Source: Didymella arachidicola
Taxonomy: Eukaryota; Ascomycota; Dothideomycetes; Pleosporales; Didymellaceae
DNA length: 64,000 nt
Assembly: GCA_016630955.3 (NCBI GenBank)
Contig: CM049988.1
Location: 310,001-374,000 of the forward strand
Reading direction: 5' to 3'
Shown here: piece after piece, positions 55,583 to 64,000 of the stretch
How positions within the stretch are numbered: position 1 is the first letter of the stretch
Layout of the letters: every line of letters begins with the position of its first letter
Notes under the pieces: generated by a model
Databases searched by the model: none
Told to the model about the DNA's origin: nothing
Seen by the model: the letters and a program-made list of their open reading frames with translations, nothing else
Translations under genes and position numbers: made by a program

Positions 55583-55901
55583 TCACACAGCCAGACAACC
55601 AGACTCAGGACCTGCGAGCCCACACGAGTCTTGGCAATAGGTGTCCTCGCTGGCGATCTTGCAGGCGCACTGGAACGAACACTGGGCCTTGATGCGCGGT
55701 GGGCAAGCCTGCAGTTTACGTCAGTACACTTCACCATCATGGTCGGAGTAAGTCCGACACATGTACCAGCTCGCAATCATGGGCTTTAGTCTGGCATTTG
55801 TCGCAAGAAGGTTCATGCTTGCGTCCGGAGCCGGCGCTGACGGTGTTGACTAGGAGGGCCAGTGCAAAGCTGAGAACGATGATCGGACGAAGACTGAGCA
55901 T
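55583..55901 (-). CDS. Small secreted cysteine-rich protein
   Basis: Two exons (55901-55767, 55708-55583) over a 58-bp intron (GTACAT ... CTGAC ... CAG) give 86 residues; neither exon is long enough to stand out alone. The signal peptide MLSLRPIIVLSFALALL ends near VSA-GSG. The mature approximately 63 residues contain 10 cysteines (positions 33, 36, 43, 47, 55, 59, 61, 70, 74, 83), arranged like CxxC ... CxxxC ... CxxxCxC ... CxxxC, an even number suited to five disulfides. Size, secretion signal and Cys density (about 16%) match effector-like or antimicrobial small secreted proteins of fungi, but I recognise no named family. A strong AT-containing 5' flank follows upstream. The role is unknown. 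Confidence 0.72.
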
Positions 55902-58048
55902 TTTAGTGGATGTATACTACGACTTTGGATGATCGTGGTGTAGTAATCCAATGTGGCGAATTCAGTGATGTTAGGTTGAGGGCTGTCGACGCGAGGGTTT
56001 ATACAGGTGGTAGGACCGTGTGAAAGTGTCGAAAGGCTCGGTTTTCTGCAAAGACGAAGTGAAGGCGACCCGGCAACAGGAGGTTCCTCAGACCTTGACA
56101 CTCAAAAAACGTTCAGCATGTCTGTGACTATCAACAAAGTGATGCAGCTCAGCACTGGGAGCGCATCAATATCTGGCTGATGGTGACGAAGGTGCGAGGA
56201 CTATTCGTAATCACTACCCTCGCCTCTTGATATCAGGTCGGCTCGAGTCAAGTATCGTGGGTAATCCAGTGATGTGCTATCTGCATCCTTCTCAACAAAG
56301 GCTGCCATCGTCAAATGTATGAGAGGCCATTTTCGTAACCGTGACCTTGCTAGCAGGTTGTCAGGTAGTTTACTCCTAACTTATGTGGACAATATGTCAG
56401 CCTGTGCGGCTCTCGCTTTGAGGGTAAGATTTTTAAGTCATCTTCTTTGACACTGTTCTTTTGTGCGTTTGTTGTTCTTGTAGAATGAGTCCTTTGCTAT
56501 ATCCTTATGATATAAGGACAACGCGTCGTTGATCCAAATACTCAGAGCGTATTAGCACAAATGGGGGGTTTTGGGGATGCACTCGTGAAGAGCAGCTCGG
56601 GACCATTTCAAACGAGTGATTGCTTTGGGTCTTCACATGTATGGCTTTTCGGAAGAAACCTGTCAGTGAAAACTCAGCCAGGCCTTACTGTAATCGTACG
56701 ATTGGTCAGTGCTACTACTACCTTTCAGGACTTTCAGCTAGAATCTAAGAGATGATACAGCGAGCAAATGCTATGTCGGATGTTGTACCGTTGTGTGACC
56801 GATGTGTTGTCTAAGAATGGCACCCTCAATTCACTACCTATGGTAGCTTTTCCGAAATGGGAAATGATTTCTGACGATGGCACTCCGACGCCCCGGCCGC
56901 AAGAAGCTTGACTCGATTGCGATATGCGCGACACCGGTCAATTGCCTATCAGAAATGGGGGGTTTCACTGTCTCGTCCGCAACGCCGATCCTTCGGAGGG
57001 TGGAGGGGCAGACCGAGCAGCTCAACTCCGGCAGCGTCGGCGCAAGGTGGGGCTGACTGCGACTTTGTACATGCTCGACAAAGCTCGGTGTCTGTTATAC
57101 TGCGTAAGGATTCTAAACCGATTTCCGAGAAGTGATGAGATATTATGTTGTGTATAAACGTTCACGCTGTAGAACATTGGACGATGATGCACCCACCCCT
57201 CGCCGAACATCCTCCGGCAAGACCGCATTCCACTACAGGACGCAGACCCATCACATTGCCATCTCATAGACCGCTTGCTTTGACCACATCTTCGGTTCCC
57301 CACGTTCACCGGAGATCAGTGCGCCCCAGGTCTTCCGGAAAGCCACGGACGTGGGTCAGCCCTACTTCCTAGCGCCGCCTTCGCCACTCGTTCGGCGCGC
57401 TCAGCTCTCGTCGCGAGTGATCGACATGCCATGTTCAACGCAGTAATCAGCACCAACGCAAGCCGCCTGCGGTAGTGCACCTGTTCTCAAGCTTTGCGAA
57501 GCTTTATACACATCGACCCTGCGTCGATCTTGACCTGGTTTCTGTCGAACGCTGTGCCAGGCGCCGGTCATGTCCGCCAATGTTAGCACGAGCTGGACGC
57601 GGCAGCCAATGCAGTGAATCTTTGGGGCGGCAGTTCACTGTTAGCTTGAAGGCAGTTGGCTGCTATTATGGAGGCAAGACCAGAATTGTGGAGAGAACAC
57701 AGTCTCAAGTGCTCACGCAATGTGTGGGGATGCAACATACGTCGTGTGGCGGCCGTTTAAGTGCTGCTGACATACTGTGACCACTAGGTGAGCTACTTTT
57801 CGTAAGATGAAACGATACGAGCTGTGATAGGTAGCGTGAAAGATCTCGCGGCTCAAAGCGTCCATACGAACTCTTACTCAAGATCTATATATTCACCACG
57901 TCTCAATCATCGTCTTAAGGTGACACCTGGTTGCCCTACTCTCACTGTCTACCTCCACAGTTACTGGAGGCGTTTCATTCACTTCTCATTCTCACCAATC
58001 GTCTATCTGAATTAGTATCACATAACCCGGACCTGCATCGACATCAAG
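55902..58048. other. 2.1-kb intergenic stretch
   Basis: The left end is the promoter of the small Cys-rich gene and the right end that of the peroxidase. Between them I see only short unrelated frames and no repeats of note. Another small spliced gene like the one at 55583 could be missed here. Confidence 0.4.
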
Positions 58049-58991
58049 ATGCACACCTCAGCATTAGCATCATCACTTCTCTTCTTCGCCTCCACTACGT
58101 CAGCACTCACCCTTCTTCCTCGCACAGACTCTTGCCCAAAGGTCTGGTCAACAGTCCTCCCTGAATTACAAACTGCGTTCGATGGCTGCGGCCGCGACGC
58201 ACATGGCGCCATCCGCGCTCCGTTCCATGACTGCATCAACAACGGCTGCGATGGCAGTCTCATCTTGACCGATGAATGCAGTCGTGCCGAGAACGCTGGG
58301 CTGTCAGATATCTGCGGGAAGCTTCTCTCGTGGACACAGAAGTACAACACTAGCGCCGCAGACATGATCGAATTCGCGGCCGCAGTCGCCATCTCATCAT
58401 GTCCACTTGGGCCTCGCGTCAGAGCATTGGTTGGCCGGAAGGACAGCAGTGAGGCAGCGCCACTCAACAGCATGCCTAGAAGTCGAGACTCGATCTCGTC
58501 AATTTTAGACAAGTTCAAGGCGAAGGGCTTCAGTGGTGATGACGTTGTTGCGCTGATGGGAACGCACTCTGTGGCCGTGCAGGTCAACGATGATCCCGCG
58601 CAAGCAGGAAAGAGTCTTGATTCGACGCCAAGCGTCTACGACCTAAAGTTCTATCAGGAGACATTGGATGGAACTGCGCCTTACAGTTTACAGAGTGACA
58701 AGGGCCTTGCGAACAACACCGAGGTAAATAGCTCGAAACCTTACTGTACGCAAATCTAACGCCAGACAGACAGAAAAAAGGTGGAAGGAGTTTGCAGATG
58801 GCGACACCAGCAAATGGAACACCGCCTTCACTGATGCTTGGAATCGATTCGCGGTCATTGGCAACGATGTAGACAGTCTACAAGACTGTTCGAGTATCAT
58901 CCCATCAGGTGCATCAGAGAGGAGACTCGCAAAGAGGCTCGGTGGTTCGGCTGTAGCAAGAGCCTTTGTCAGGCGGTTGTATGACTCTTAG
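58049..58991 (+). CDS. Secreted class II-type heme peroxidase
   Basis: Two exons (58049-58723, 58770-58991) over a 46-bp intron give 298 residues. Signal peptide MHTSALASSLLFFASTTSA. The distal site is intact: Arg56 and His60 in IRAPFHDC, followed by Ca-binding CDGSLILTDE. The proximal His is in MGTHSVAVQ at about residue 173. Exon 2 adds WKEFADGDTSKWNTAFTDAW, the conserved C-terminal helix region, and a final Cys. This is the ascomycete branch of the fungal class II (ligninase-like) or closely related peroxidases. I cannot see the Mn-site acids or the surface catalytic Trp with confidence, so generic peroxidase activity on phenolics is the safe call. It converges on the LPMO gene, with about 340 bp between the stops. 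Confidence 0.88.
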
Positions 58992-59330
58992 GCTGTATCC
59001 GAGTCTTGTGATATGTACCCGGCAAAACGCGGACTGGCTTACGATTAGCGAGGCGCTCACGATGACAGTGGTCAAAGTGGTGATAGTGATGATCCTAATG
59101 CTAGCTCTCTTGTTGAAATATACATGCAACCATTCACAAGTCAATATGTTGGTCAATGAAGAAGTTGGCATGACAAGCTCATTGGCTCTCTTGATTGAAG
59201 AACTACGTTCAGAAAATCGCTAGATAGAATCGAAAAACTCCCACGGGGAGATGCATATGTACAGATGCCTTTTGGCACTCATGCGGAGAAGCGTAACCGG
59301 AGAGCAACTGGCTTTATTTTAGCGACAAGC
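58992..59330. other. Convergent 3' interval
   Basis: 339 bp between two convergent stops (peroxidase and LPMO); must hold both terminators. No gene seen. Confidence 0.5.
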
Positions 59331-61040
59331 TTACTCGGCCTGCTCGAGGAAGGCGATGAGCTCATCAATGGTCCAAAGCTTGTCAGCGGCAGGTGCGGCC
59401 GAGGCAGAGGCGGAAGGAGCAGCCTCCTTGGAGACAATGGGGGCAGCAGCAGAAGCAGCCGCAGAAGGGGACGGCTTGGTGGCAGAAGGCTTAGCAGCGC
59501 TGGGCTGAGCAGCATTGCCGCCCTCAGACCCAGGGACACACTGAGAGTAGTAAGAGTTCTGGACCTTGCAAGTGTAGCCAGACGCGCAGGCGGTGCTGCC
59601 AGTGTAACCCTGACCACCGCAGCGACCGTAAGACTGGACTGTAGCAGAGCCGGAGTCAGAGCCAGCGGTAGGCTGGGGCTTGGTGGCGGTAGCGAGGGTG
59701 GTCTTGGCCGGGGCAGAGGGAGCAGCAGAGGGAGCGGCGCCAGAGGGAGCGGCGGAGGAGACTGCGGCAGCGGAGGACTTAGCAGGTGCCGGGGAGGCGG
59801 CAGCAGTGGCAGCGGGCTTGGCGGCAGCCGCGGAAGACTGAGCACCGGTAGGCTCAGCGGTGTTAGAACCGCTCTCGATCTTCTCCAACCACGCAATAAA
59901 CTCGGCGATGTCGAACTCGGCATCGCTTCCGGGCTGAGCCTCAAGGTAGGCGGCAATGGTGTTGACGTTGTACTTCTTGTCACCAGTCTCGGGAGCAGCG
60001 GTAGAGGAAGCGGCAGGGGCGGAAGCTACGACCGAGGAGGCAGCGACAGAAGTGGCAGCTTCGGCATCGGAGGTAGGAGTGGCAGCAGATGAGGCGGCGG
60101 CGGTCTCCTCAGCGGCAGCAGAGGAAGCAGGCGCAGCAGAGGTGGCGGCGGCAGAAGTAGCGGCGGCAGAAGTAGCGGCGGCAGAAGTAGCGGCGGCGGA
60201 AGTGGCAGCGGCCTTGGAGGAAGGAGCAACGACAGCGCTGGAGGCAGGAGCAGAAGCACCACCGGTGGGCTTAGGAACACCAGAGATCTCACCGAAGGTA
60301 AGGAGCTGGGGTGTGGCCTCGGTGCCGCGAGCGTACAGAGCAGGGCCAGGAGCAGGGTACTCGGACAGGGGCGCGTGAATGGAGAAACCGAGACCAGGGC
60401 CGGTCTTGGAGTAGGCCTCGGGGAACTTGACACCGGCAGGGGTAGCAGTACCATCACCAGTGACGGTAAGCTGGTAGCAGGTAACGTAGTGCTGAGCACC
60501 TCCGGAGGAAGAGGCGGCGTGAAGAGCGATGGCCTCGGCACGGAGGAGGTAGTCACCAGGGGCGATGTCCTCGGGGATGGTGAAGTCAAGCTTTCCGCAG
60601 TTGTAGTTCAAGTCCTTGGTGCCCCAGTAGTCGTTGTCGCCCTGGGTAGAGCCCGGTGCCTTCTTCCATGTGTTCTCGTAGATCTTGAAGAACTCGGACG
60701 AGCCGTCAGCAGTGGCAGCGTCCTCGACCTTGGACATGTAAGCCAAGACGGGACCCCAGTGAGCACCACCGATACCCTCCTCAGTGCAGAGACGGGTGTT
60801 GTGTTGGTGCATCTCGATGGTCACTGTGTCACCGGCAGCGAAGCCGCACTTGCCAGAGGCGGCAGCAGGGTTGACATTGCACTGCAGAGCTGTAGATGTG
60901 TAGTCCTCAATAGGGCTGTTGGAAGGTGGCAGACGAGCGCAGGTGCTCTCAAGATCCTCTCCGTTCTTCCAGAGTTGTTGCCAAGTGGCGTGGGCGTTAG
61001 CCAGCGCAGCGAAACCTGCGATAACAGCGACGGTCTTCAT
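59331..61040 (-). CDS. AA9 lytic polysaccharide monooxygenase with CBM1
   Basis: Single exon of 569 residues. The signal peptide (MKTVAVIAGFAALANA) ends at His, giving the N-terminal HATWQQLWKNG that forms half of the copper histidine brace. The second brace His is in GGAHWGPVLAYM, and the axial Tyr region is AQHYVTCYQLTV. The catalytic domain ends near residue 235. Ala/Ser/Thr/Pro linkers follow, with tandem ATSAA repeats. A CBM1 lies at about 468-503 (YGRCGGQGYTG ... YYSQCVPG); unusually it is internal, with a linker and short helix (LWTIDELIAFLEQAE) after it. A related helix (FDIAEFIAWLEKIES) precedes the CBM1 linker. The enzyme cleaves cellulose oxidatively with an electron donor and H2O2 or O2. 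The neighbouring peroxidase and redox chemistry fit lignocellulose decay. Confidence 0.93.
   Translation of the reverse strand: MKTVAVIAGFAALANAHATWQQLWKNGEDLESTCARLPPSNSPIEDYTSTALQCNVNPAAASGKCGFAAGDTVTIEMHQHNTRLCTEEGIGGAHWGPVLAYMSKVEDAATADGSSEFFKIYENTWKKAPGSTQGDNDYWGTKDLNYNCGKLDFTIPEDIAPGDYLLRAEAIALHAASSSGGAQHYVTCYQLTVTGDGTATPAGVKFPEAYSKTGPGLGFSIHAPLSEYPAPGPALYARGTEATPQLLTFGEISGVPKPTGGASAPASSAVVAPSSKAAATSAAATSAAATSAAATSAAATSAAPASSAAAEETAAASSAATPTSDAEAATSVAASSVVASAPAASSTAAPETGDKKYNVNTIAAYLEAQPGSDAEFDIAEFIAWLEKIESGSNTAEPTGAQSSAAAAKPAATAAASPAPAKSSAAAVSSAAPSGAAPSAAPSAPAKTTLATATKPQPTAGSDSGSATVQSYGRCGGQGYTGSTACASGYTCKVQNSYYSQCVPGSEGGNAAQPSAAKPSATKPSPSAAASAAAPIVSKEAAPSASASAAPAADKLWTIDELIAFLEQAE
60135..60215 (-). 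repeat. 15-bp linker repeat
   Basis: About four copies of a 15-bp unit encoding ATSAA in the LPMO linker. A coding microsatellite that may vary in length between strains. Confidence 0.8.
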
Positions 61041-62432
61041 GTTGGATAAATGAGTGTGGGTTCAGAAAAAGAGTGACTTGAAAAGAATGAACGAAGAACG
61101 AAGTTTGCAATGCAAGGTAAAGAGAGTCAGCGCAGCTGCGATACCAGTCAAGAAGATGAAGCGCCGCCCATCTTATATTACGGAGCGTCCAAGGAGCGCT
61201 ACTGCCGTTGAAGCCGTTTGAAGGTTAGCTCCAACCCAAAACAATTGTTTCGTTCTACGCCAGCCGCACCTCAAGGATAGCGCTAAATACGTGATGTTTC
61301 TCGAATGACATGCGCATTGATGGCCCGGAGGAAGCTTTGCCTCTTTCTGTTCGGGAACCAGATCTTACAGGTCTCAGAGGAGACTGGTGATTGGTGGAGC
61401 TACTGCTGTGCCTGGAGGTAAACCGATGTAGGTTTAGGTAGCGCCCGCTGTCAACCCGTGCACGATCCTTTGAAATGCAGGGGTTTCCGTCATGCTTTCT
61501 TACGTAGGAATACCATCTTTAACCGTTCTCTACCCTACTCTGGTGTGACATCCATGTTCGTGAACCTGGCTAAAGTGGTCTGTAGTGCGGTCTCCTCAAC
61601 GGTTCTGCTCCATGCGAGACCTGGAGTGTAAGCAGAAGGTAGGGCAAGGCTGTCTTGCCTCGTTTGCAAGACGTATTGGCGAGCCCGGACACCTCCCACT
61701 CAAAGGGCTAATGTGGCGCATCGAGAAATCTCGGGATTCCTTCTTGGCTCAACCATGCCGGGTACTGGACGTAATCTTACCAGAAGATGACGGTTCTGTC
61801 GCGATGCAGATTCATCGAAAAAGATATGGTCTTTTTACCGCGGGTGAGTGCGACATACAAAGTTCACATCCACGTGAGTGCGACTGTTGCTTGCTGACTG
61901 CAGAGACGGACTTTCGTTTCTGTGTCGATGTGTAGACTGTGTCGATGTGTAGAAGCAAAACATCGAGCGGTCGAGATGAGTCTGGGCGGCAAGACGCACG
62001 GGGGTGCGGTTGAAACATCGAAGTGGGGCAATGTAAAACGGCATTCGCATGATCGCCACATGGTATAGAGCGGTCGACGAGATTGCAGGAAATGAAGACA
62101 GCATTTTGCGAGGCGAGAACGCACAGAAGGCAAGGTTGGAGCCGGTGGGATATCGTGAGCTTAAGAAAGACAGCCGTCAACCGTGCGAGGTGGTTGACGT
62201 CTCTTGGCTGACGACTGCACGTTTCATCAGCACCACGTCGACGCCTCAGGTGTATACGTTTTTACGGCGCCATTCTTGGTTGTCACCATTAAATGTTGAT
62301 GCTCAGGTAATGCTCGATGTTGCAATGACTGTGATCTGGTCGACAGATTGAAGTTGAGATTGCCTCTTCTCAGCAGGCCCCGCCCTACTGCTCAGCCTCG
62401 TGAAGGAACTATCGAAAGCAGTTTGCGGCGAC
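61041..62432. other. Intergenic, LPMO promoter
   Basis: The first part is the LPMO 5' region. No supportable gene; the 100-codon ATG frame at 62049-62351 has no family likeness. A 17-bp tandem repeat occurs at 61921-61954. Confidence 0.45.
61921..61954. repeat. 17-bp tandem repeat
   Basis: TGTGTCGATGTGTAGAC and a copy with one base changed, head to tail. Confidence 0.9.
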
Positions 62433-63260
62433 TTATTCTGGATACACCATTTTCCTCCCCACTCCACCATCAACTACGACTTCCTGACCCGTAACGAATC
62501 CACTTTCAATCAGATACTCCGCGGCACGCGTAATATCCTCGCTCTTGCCTACCCGTCCAGCTGGATGCCACTTAATATCGTCCTTGCCCAGGCCCTCCTC
62601 CCATCTTGCACCTTTCTCGTCCGCATCTTTGCTTTCATTCTCGACGTGGATCCAGCCTGGTATAATCGCGTTCACACGGATGTGGTGGCGTTGACCAAGG
62701 GAGATTGACATCGATTGGGTAAGTCCTAGAATACCCGCCTTTGCTGTGGAGTAGGCTTCGTGGTCGGATTCAGCTTGGTACGCCCGTGTGGAAGACATGT
62801 TGATGATAGTGCCCGGGGAGCCTTCAGTCGACTTTCCAGCGACGAGAAGTGGTACACAAAGTCGACTGAGGATGAACGGAGCTGTCAGACCTATCGCGAT
62901 CTTTAGATCCCACTCAGCCTCGATATCATCGCCTTCGCCTTCCATCGTCCGATCCTTTGCAATCTGCAGAGTCGTCGGGAAGGCATTATTGATCAGCACG
63001 TCTAGCCGTCCATTGAATGTATCCTTCACCGTTCGCACAGCATCCTTGATCTGCTCGCGCTTGCTCAAATCGCATTGGAGCGCATGCCAGTTGTCTTGTG
63101 AGTTTGACCAATTTCCTGCCTGCGATCGAACATGTTCCAGCTCTTCCGCGTTCGAGTCGAGTATGATCACTCGATGACCTTTGGACAAGAATTGGCGGAA
63201 GAGGCCGCGACCGATGCCACGGGCTCCGCCGGTTATGAGGATATTCAATTGGTTCGACAT
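62433..63260 (-). CDS. Short-chain dehydrogenase/reductase
   Basis: Single exon of 275 residues from the ATG ending at 63260 (MSNQLNILITGG). The frame is open 19 codons further to another ATG at 63317, but the shorter form gives the usual SDR start. The classical motifs are all present: TGGARGIGRG for the cofactor, DVLINNA, catalytic Ser in INMSSTRAY, and YSTAK holding the Tyr and Lys. PGWIHVE and VVVDGG come near the C-terminus. An Asp at the end of beta-strand 2 (VIILDSN) suggests preference for NAD over NADP. The substrate is unknown. The stop lies 140 bp from the end of a spacer with no partner gene. Confidence 0.9.
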   Translation of the reverse strand: MSNQLNILITGGARGIGRGLFRQFLSKGHRVIILDSNAEELEHVRSQAGNWSNSQDNWHALQCDLSKREQIKDAVRTVKDTFNGRLDVLINNAFPTTLQIAKDRTMEGEGDDIEAEWDLKIAIGLTAPFILSRLCVPLLVAGKSTEGSPGTIINMSSTRAYQAESDHEAYSTAKAGILGLTQSMSISLGQRHHIRVNAIIPGWIHVENESKDADEKGARWEEGLGKDDIKWHPAGRVGKSEDITRAAEYLIESGFVTGQEVVVDGGVGRKMVYPE

Positions 63261-64000
63261 CTTATGGTGCTTTGTCGTGGCAGTAGCAGAAAGAACGAGA
63301 ATTGTACTTTCAAACATCGGTTAATGACGTCACTGGCTCGATGATGCGCTAATACCTTTGCGACCGATACTCTAGACTAGCAACTGTCCCCATATAGTAA
63401 TACATCTGCTATTTTGGAAGGGCGAAGTCGAACACGGATCTATTATACGTGAACATCTTAGCGATCATGCGCTGAGAATGCATCTAAAGCAGAACATCTG
63501 TTGGAGCCTTCATGAGATCATACTTCATGCCACCCAAGGTTGCACTATTGATCTCGTTTCACTATTTTTGCATGTTCCCTGTTGCAATCGCTCTTTTATG
63601 TCGTTGCCCTCCATCGTTCTATCCGCTAAAAAACGTGATACAGTAAGTGAAGCATGATTCAAGCTTCCACCCATCATCTGTGGCTCACTATATTGCCGCC
63701 AAACAAGCTAAGCCTAATTAGAATCACTTCGAACTCTAAACTTAATTTCCTACCATTTTGACTGTCTCCTGATGAAAGGTTTGACGAACCCATCGAGAAT
63801 CATAAAGATTTAGAAATTTGCCCCTAGATAGGCTTCCAGAACTCGACTATCAAGACAGCACGCGCTACCTGTTTGTCCTCGGACCGCTCCTCGCAGAAGT
63901 CTACCTATCCCTTGTATAGTATCAATCAAACTGTATCAATCAAACTGCTACAGCCAGGTATTTAGGCGAACCAGCGTTTGCATGGGATATATCGCTATGA
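63261..64000. other. AT-rich right edge
   Basis: Promoter of the short-chain dehydrogenase, then AT-rich non-coding sequence. A 14-bp tandem repeat (TATCAATCAAACTG twice) lies at 63920-63947. Confidence 0.5.

Noticed and set aside
59265..60092. 275-codon Gly/Arg/Ser frame opposite the LPMO
   Set aside because: Antisense of the GC-rich Ala/Ser linker repeats; composition is forced by the other strand.
60375..61049. 224-codon plus-strand frame opposite the LPMO catalytic domain
   Set aside because: Shadow frame of a strongly biased coding sequence.
62049..62351. 100-codon ATG frame
   Set aside because: No likeness to a family and overlaps longer antisense frames.

Overview
This window looks like nuclear DNA of a filamentous ascomycete (Pezizomycotina; a Dothideomycete is my best guess, which the sequence alone cannot prove). 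Coding regions are compact and broken by short introns of 44 to about 170 bp, with GTRNGY donors, CTRAC-type branch points and AG acceptors. Genes lie on both strands with no operon logic. The fungal hallmarks are PacC, TeaR, a Zn2Cys6 regulator, DUF3602, DUF3074 and But2 proteins, and a cellulose-binding LPMO. I rebuilt 28 loci, including two that look broken. Exon coordinates come from my own reading of splice sites and frame continuity, not from transcripts. No tRNA, rRNA, CRISPR or viral gene was found.

Layout. 1-9.4 kb is sparse: a secreted But2-domain protein, a decayed repeat array with intron-like units, a GPI-type Ser/Pro-rich cell-wall protein with a coding minisatellite, then about 4 kb with no supportable gene. 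9.4-21 kb holds a four-exon fungal N-terminal (HeLo-like)/ankyrin protein, a DUF3074 protein with a coiled coil, an FSH-type serine hydrolase, a MITE-like inverted-repeat element, a Ser/Pro-rich spindle-protein-like gene and a DUF3602 protein. 21-35 kb holds pacC with a dyad and PacC consensus sites upstream, a ferric reductase, a nucleoside hydrolase with a 15-nt microexon, a BAG co-chaperone whose in-frame start is GTG, a remnant of a GH10 xylanase, and the prenylated polarity protein TeaR.

36.8-44.5 kb groups an EthD-domain protein, a CocE/NonD (S15) hydrolase, a Zn2Cys6 regulator and an aryl-alcohol-dehydrogenase-type aldo/keto reductase: a plausible small catabolic or secondary-metabolism cluster. 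A second inverted-repeat element sits in the promoter interval of the reductase. 44.7-55.9 kb is mostly housekeeping (mitochondrial LEA-like protein, AIM24, eIF2-beta, a Mim2/Emr1-like protein, a DUF7726 protein, a SANT-like protein) plus a frameshifted unknown gene and a small secreted protein with 10 cysteines. 58-61 kb pairs a secreted class II-type heme peroxidase with a convergent AA9 LPMO carrying a CBM1, both lignocellulose-acting. The window ends with a short-chain dehydrogenase.

The most interesting items are the 10-cysteine secreted protein, an 11-bp duplication whose frameshift is cancelled by retaining a 52-bp intron, the HeLo-like/ankyrin protein without a NACHT module, the GTG-start BAG protein, the two MITE-like elements, and the duplicated helix motif flanking the LPMO's CBM1.
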